Assembly: GCA_963656065.1 (NCBI GenBank)
Contig: CAVKGV010000011.1
Location: 19,294-83,293, forward strand
From: Hallerella sp963656065
Lineage (GTDB): Bacteria > Fibrobacterota > Fibrobacteria > Fibrobacterales > Fibrobacteraceae
Direction of reading: 5' to 3'
Length of the DNA stretch: 64,000 nt
Every line of letters begins with the position of its first letter. Positions within the stretch are counted from its first letter, which is position 1. The notes under the pieces are model-generated. The model saw nothing but the letters and a program-made list of their open reading frames with translations. It ran no database searches and was not told the origin of the DNA. Of this stretch, positions 61,498 to 64,000 are shown piece after piece. Both the position numbers and the translations under genes were made by a program.

Positions 61498-64000
61498 ATG
61501 CATTTACGCGTCTTTTTCCTGCTTCTTCTAATGTCTCTGGGGAATGCTATTGCCGTGCAGTTCCCCTATCCGGAATGGAACCTTGCCACTTACCACGGAG
61601 CCTACGCGATATTCGGCGAGGGCTTTGTCTCCGTGACGGACGGAGGGTCAGATTATTGGCATGTGCAGCTGACCAGGGGCGGCATCGAGCTGCGTGCCGG
61701 GAAAACTTACGAAGTACGGTTCTTCCTGCAGGGCGTAAGCGCTAGGCGCTACGTGGAAGTCCGCATCGGCAGGGACGGTTTTCCGTATGACGCGTTTGCC
61801 GAGTTCGGCGAGGTCGTGGCGACCGCGAACGGAAGGACGGTGACGAGAACTTTCATGATGCAGTCGGGAAGCGTAAGCAACGCCCGGTTTGAGTTCAACC
61901 TGGGCAAGGCTACGGGAACGGTATATGTCGCCGACATCAGCCTGAACTGCCTCGATTGCGGCGATGCTGTTGAAGAAGGCGATCTGTCTGCGTTTTCCGG
62001 TGAAGACTTGAACTATGCGGTCGTCGCCGATACGGTCGATTTCCGGGACGGTTCCATGTCCTTGGGAAGCGTGTTCGGGACAAGGCTTGAACTGGGAGCG
62101 GACTCTAAAGTCTTCGGCGATGTCGATGTTGTCGCGGAGTGCTTCCTGCGGGAACGCGCAAGTATCGGAGGCGGTTTGCGCTACGGGCGTCCGTGTGTGG
62201 AGCAGAACGGCGTATCCGCGAAGACGAAAAGCGTCGCCAAACTGTCGAAACCCTCTTTTGGCGTCCCGAATGTCGTTCCCGGGATTTCCCCGGTCTCTGT
62301 CGGGTTGGAACAGTCCGCCGTGCTTCCTCCCGGAAACTACGGAACTTTCTATGCCGCGGCGAAGTCCAGAATCCGTTTTTCTTCGGGAGCCTATGCGTTC
62401 CAGTACTTCTACACGGAATCCGATGCCGAAATAACTTTCGACTTGTCCGCTGGGCCGGTTACGGTCGGCGTGTCCGGAAGCGTCCGCTTTGGTGACAGGA
62501 ACCGTTTCTCCGTTATCGGTGGAAATCCGAGCGAAATTTTGTGGAACGTTTCCGGGGAAAATGTCGATATGGGGACCGACGGCCTTTATTTCGGAAAATT
62601 TGTCGCCCCGGATGCCGACGTGCGCATACCCTCTCGTTCGCATCTCGTCGGCGGAGTCTATGCGAGAAAGTTCGCGATCGAGCCGCAATCGACCGTATCC
62701 GGGGAACCTCGCGCCAGGGAAATCTCCCACAGCGAAGAGCATTTCGGGCCGTTTTTCGAACCGGGAAGGTTTCGCTACCGTTCCCAGGTTTCGCCTTCCC
62801 TGTCCAAGATCGAGATGTTCGTCTATGCGGACAGCTTTCAGGTCACGGTGAACGGAGGCCCTTCAAGAGTTGTTGAACTTTCGTCTCCGGAAGTTTCTGT
62901 CGATGTGTCGCTCAGGCGAAACCCGGTGGCGGGTTTCCCTTCCGAAGCGTTTCGCAGCAGCTACCGGTTTGACTTCCTGAAAAATGCGAATTACCGCATC
63001 TACTGGAACCCGCAGACGCCGTGCAGGCAGGGTTGCGACGGGATGACCGCGGCGACTGCCATCGGCGATTTTGAAAAGGCTCTCGAAACGGCAAGAACGA
63101 CCGGTCGGGAAATCAACATGGTCGGCGGGACCTGGAACGCCCTGGAAAGTTTCCCGGACAGCGTCGTCCCCTGGAAAGTGGGATTCGAACTTGTCGGCAA
63201 CACGGAAAATCTGGGGGACTTGTCTTCCGAAGACGACTTGCCTCTGATCGATCTGGGGAATGCCGCACACGTCGAGATGGAGGGCCGCTCCCCGCGCAGC
63301 CTGACAGGTTTCCGCATCGCGAACGGATACAATGCCGGTGACGGCGGCGCGGTCTTTGCTTCCGATACGGTAAATTTGGAAAATGTCTATATTGGTAAAA
63401 ATAAAGCCGTTAAGTTTGGGGGTGCTATGTATGGAGATTATATTGATGTGTATAACGCTGTATTTGAAAAAAATCAAGCGAATGAAGATGGTGGGGCGAT
63501 TTTTGCTCGTTCAAACTTTACGGCGAAAAATGTCATATTTAGTCAAAATAAAACTTCAAAATTTGGTGGGGCTTTGGAATCGAATGGTTCTGTTCGAATA
63601 GCGAATGCGACTTTTTTTGGCAATCAAGCGCAAGGCTTTTCTGCGATAAACAGTCGCAGTGGTATTGTGTATAATTCAATTGTTTGGAAAAATGAAACCT
63701 CTTCTTGCAATGAAAAGAATTGTTTTAGAGAAATGTCCCCGTCTTTGCAAATACATCATAGTATTACACAGACCTCTTTTGAGGGAGAGGGAAATTTGAT
63801 AGAAGATCCTTTCTTTTTAGATGAATCGAATCCTGCTGGAAATAATTATTTCTTTTCATGTGGCGCAGGTCTCACTTTGCAAAAAAAATCACCGGCGATA
63901 ATGCAAGATCTTTTCTGTAAATTCATGCACAAAAAGCGGATTTTCCCACCCCCGTCCCGGTCAAGTACGCTTTTTCTTCCATCCATTCCTCGTGCCGTTC
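61498..64000 (+). CDS. Secreted beta-helix/adhesin-like protein (3' end outside window)
   Basis: The frame is open from the ATG at 61498 to the window edge, at least 834 residues. A Sec signal peptide (MHLRVFFLLLLMSLGNAIA) is followed by a ~135-residue beta-sandwich resembling a carbohydrate-binding module (YEVRFFLQGVSARRYVEVRIG), then beta-rich domains. From ~residue 610 (FRIANGYNAGDGGAVFASDTV) the sequence turns into short repeats with GGAV/GGAI/GGAL turns and NV.(F/Y)..N, typical of right-handed beta-helices in polymorphic outer-membrane proteins and polysaccharide-active secreted proteins. The DNA becomes AT-rich at about 63370. The last ~30 codons look unlike protein of this family, so the reading at the right edge may be compromised. 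The function is not identified. Confidence 0.7.
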   Translation, partial: MHLRVFFLLLLMSLGNAIAVQFPYPEWNLATYHGAYAIFGEGFVSVTDGGSDYWHVQLTRGGIELRAGKTYEVRFFLQGVSARRYVEVRIGRDGFPYDAFAEFGEVVATANGRTVTRTFMMQSGSVSNARFEFNLGKATGTVYVADISLNCLDCGDAVEEGDLSAFSGEDLNYAVVADTVDFRDGSMSLGSVFGTRLELGADSKVFGDVDVVAECFLRERASIGGGLRYGRPCVEQNGVSAKTKSVAKLSKPSFGVPNVVPGISPVSVGLEQSAVLPPGNYGTFYAAAKSRIRFSSGAYAFQYFYTESDAEITFDLSAGPVTVGVSGSVRFGDRNRFSVIGGNPSEILWNVSGENVDMGTDGLYFGKFVAPDADVRIPSRSHLVGGVYARKFAIEPQSTVSGEPRAREISHSEEHFGPFFEPGRFRYRSQVSPSLSKIEMFVYADSFQVTVNGGPSRVVELSSPEVSVDVSLRRNPVAGFPSEAFRSSYRFDFLKNANYRIYWNPQTPCRQGCDGMTAATAIGDFEKALETARTTGREINMVGGTWNALESFPDSVVPWKVGFELVGNTENLGDLSSEDDLPLIDLGNAAHVEMEGRSPRSLTGFRIANGYNAGDGGAVFASDTVNLENVYIGKNKAVKFGGAMYGDYIDVYNAVFEKNQANEDGGAIFARSNFTAKNVIFSQNKTSKFGGALESNGSVRIANATFFGNQAQGFSAINSRSGIVYNSIVWKNETSSCNEKNCFREMSPSLQIHHSITQTSFEGEGNLIEDPFFLDESNPAGNNYFFSCGAGLTLQKKSPAIMQDLFCKFMHKKRIFPPPSRSSTLFLPSIPRAV
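63923..64000 (-). CDS. Possible 3' end of a minus-strand gene entering at the window edge
   Basis: A minus-strand frame is open from the window edge to a TGA at 63923-63925 and reads HEEWMEEKAYLTGTGVGKS near its end, which looks more protein-like than the plus-strand reading over the same bases. The DNA composition also becomes GC-rich there. It may be the end of a gene, possibly on an insertion that cuts the beta-helix gene. Only 25 residues are visible, so no family can be named. Confidence 0.25.
   Translation of the reverse strand, partial: ERHEEWMEEKAYLTGTGVGKSAFCA

Noticed and set aside
61648..62742. Minus-strand open frame of 364 codons
   Set aside because: It is antisense to the secreted protein at 61498, which has a signal peptide and domain-like sequence; the minus frame shows none.

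Overview
The window is bacterial chromosomal DNA, apparently from the phylum Fibrobacterota (Fibrobacter or a close relative). The strongest lineage signals are a TIGR02147-type protein (a paralogous family typical of Fibrobacter) coupled to a LamG lipoprotein at 20.8-23.3 kb, a 2,258-residue SprA/Sov-like type IX secretion translocon protein at 51.4-58.2 kb, and an exported protein with a C-terminal type IX (Por) sorting domain at 10.5-13.9 kb. Genes are dense, often overlapping by ATGA, and GC-rich at third positions, so long antisense open frames are common and are artefacts. I see no rRNA, tRNA, CRISPR array or complete insertion sequence.

Layout. 0-5 kb: clpP (5' end outside the window), clpX, lon and a YggS-type PLP protein, a proteolysis cluster. 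5-16.4 kb: purA, a Crp/Fnr regulator, then a tight same-strand run of envelope genes (PASTA protein, TPR lipoprotein, LolB-like lipoprotein, inactive M6-protease-like type IX cargo, FGE-fold lipoprotein, NlpE-like lipoprotein, TrmA-type methyltransferase). 16.4-20.1 kb: a defence/accessory patch with a single-chain MmeI-like restriction-modification enzyme and a GxxExxY protein, both carrying palindromic repeat DNA inside their coding sequences. 20.1-23.3 kb: nitroreductase, then the TIGR02147 regulator/lipoprotein pair. 23.3-28.3 kb (minus strand): ApaH-like phosphatase, RluB, Ppx/GppA, a small protein, a histone H1-like protein, panB, recO, HIT. 28.6-30.9 kb: tex. 31-33 kb: an AT-rich pair, a protein with a JAB-like HxHP C-terminus plus an exported partner. 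33-42 kb: galE, small lipoprotein, ABC-F ATPase, BASS transporter, glmM-glmS-scpA. 42-48 kb: zinc peptidase, XRE regulator, FKBP lipoprotein, M23 and S41 peptidase lipoproteins, LRR protein. 48-51 kb: an AIPR-family (abortive-infection type) protein and an MFS transporter. 51.4-61.4 kb: sprA, a two-gene chromate transporter, apt and a purine permease. 61.5 kb to the end: a secreted beta-helix protein running off the window.

How it fits together: most genes are housekeeping (protein quality control, purine and aminosugar metabolism, chromosome segregation, RNA modification) mixed with outer-membrane and secretion genes. Cargo with a type IX signal (10.5 kb) and the type IX translocon (51.4 kb) both occur here. 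Accessory material sits in three places: the restriction/GxxExxY patch, the AT-rich JAB-like pair, and the AIPR gene. The least explained features are (i) cloverleaf-like palindromic repeats that have become protein-coding inside the MmeI-like gene and at the end of the GxxExxY gene, (ii) the JAB-like/exported pair, and (iii) the catalytically dead metalloprotease-like secreted protein.
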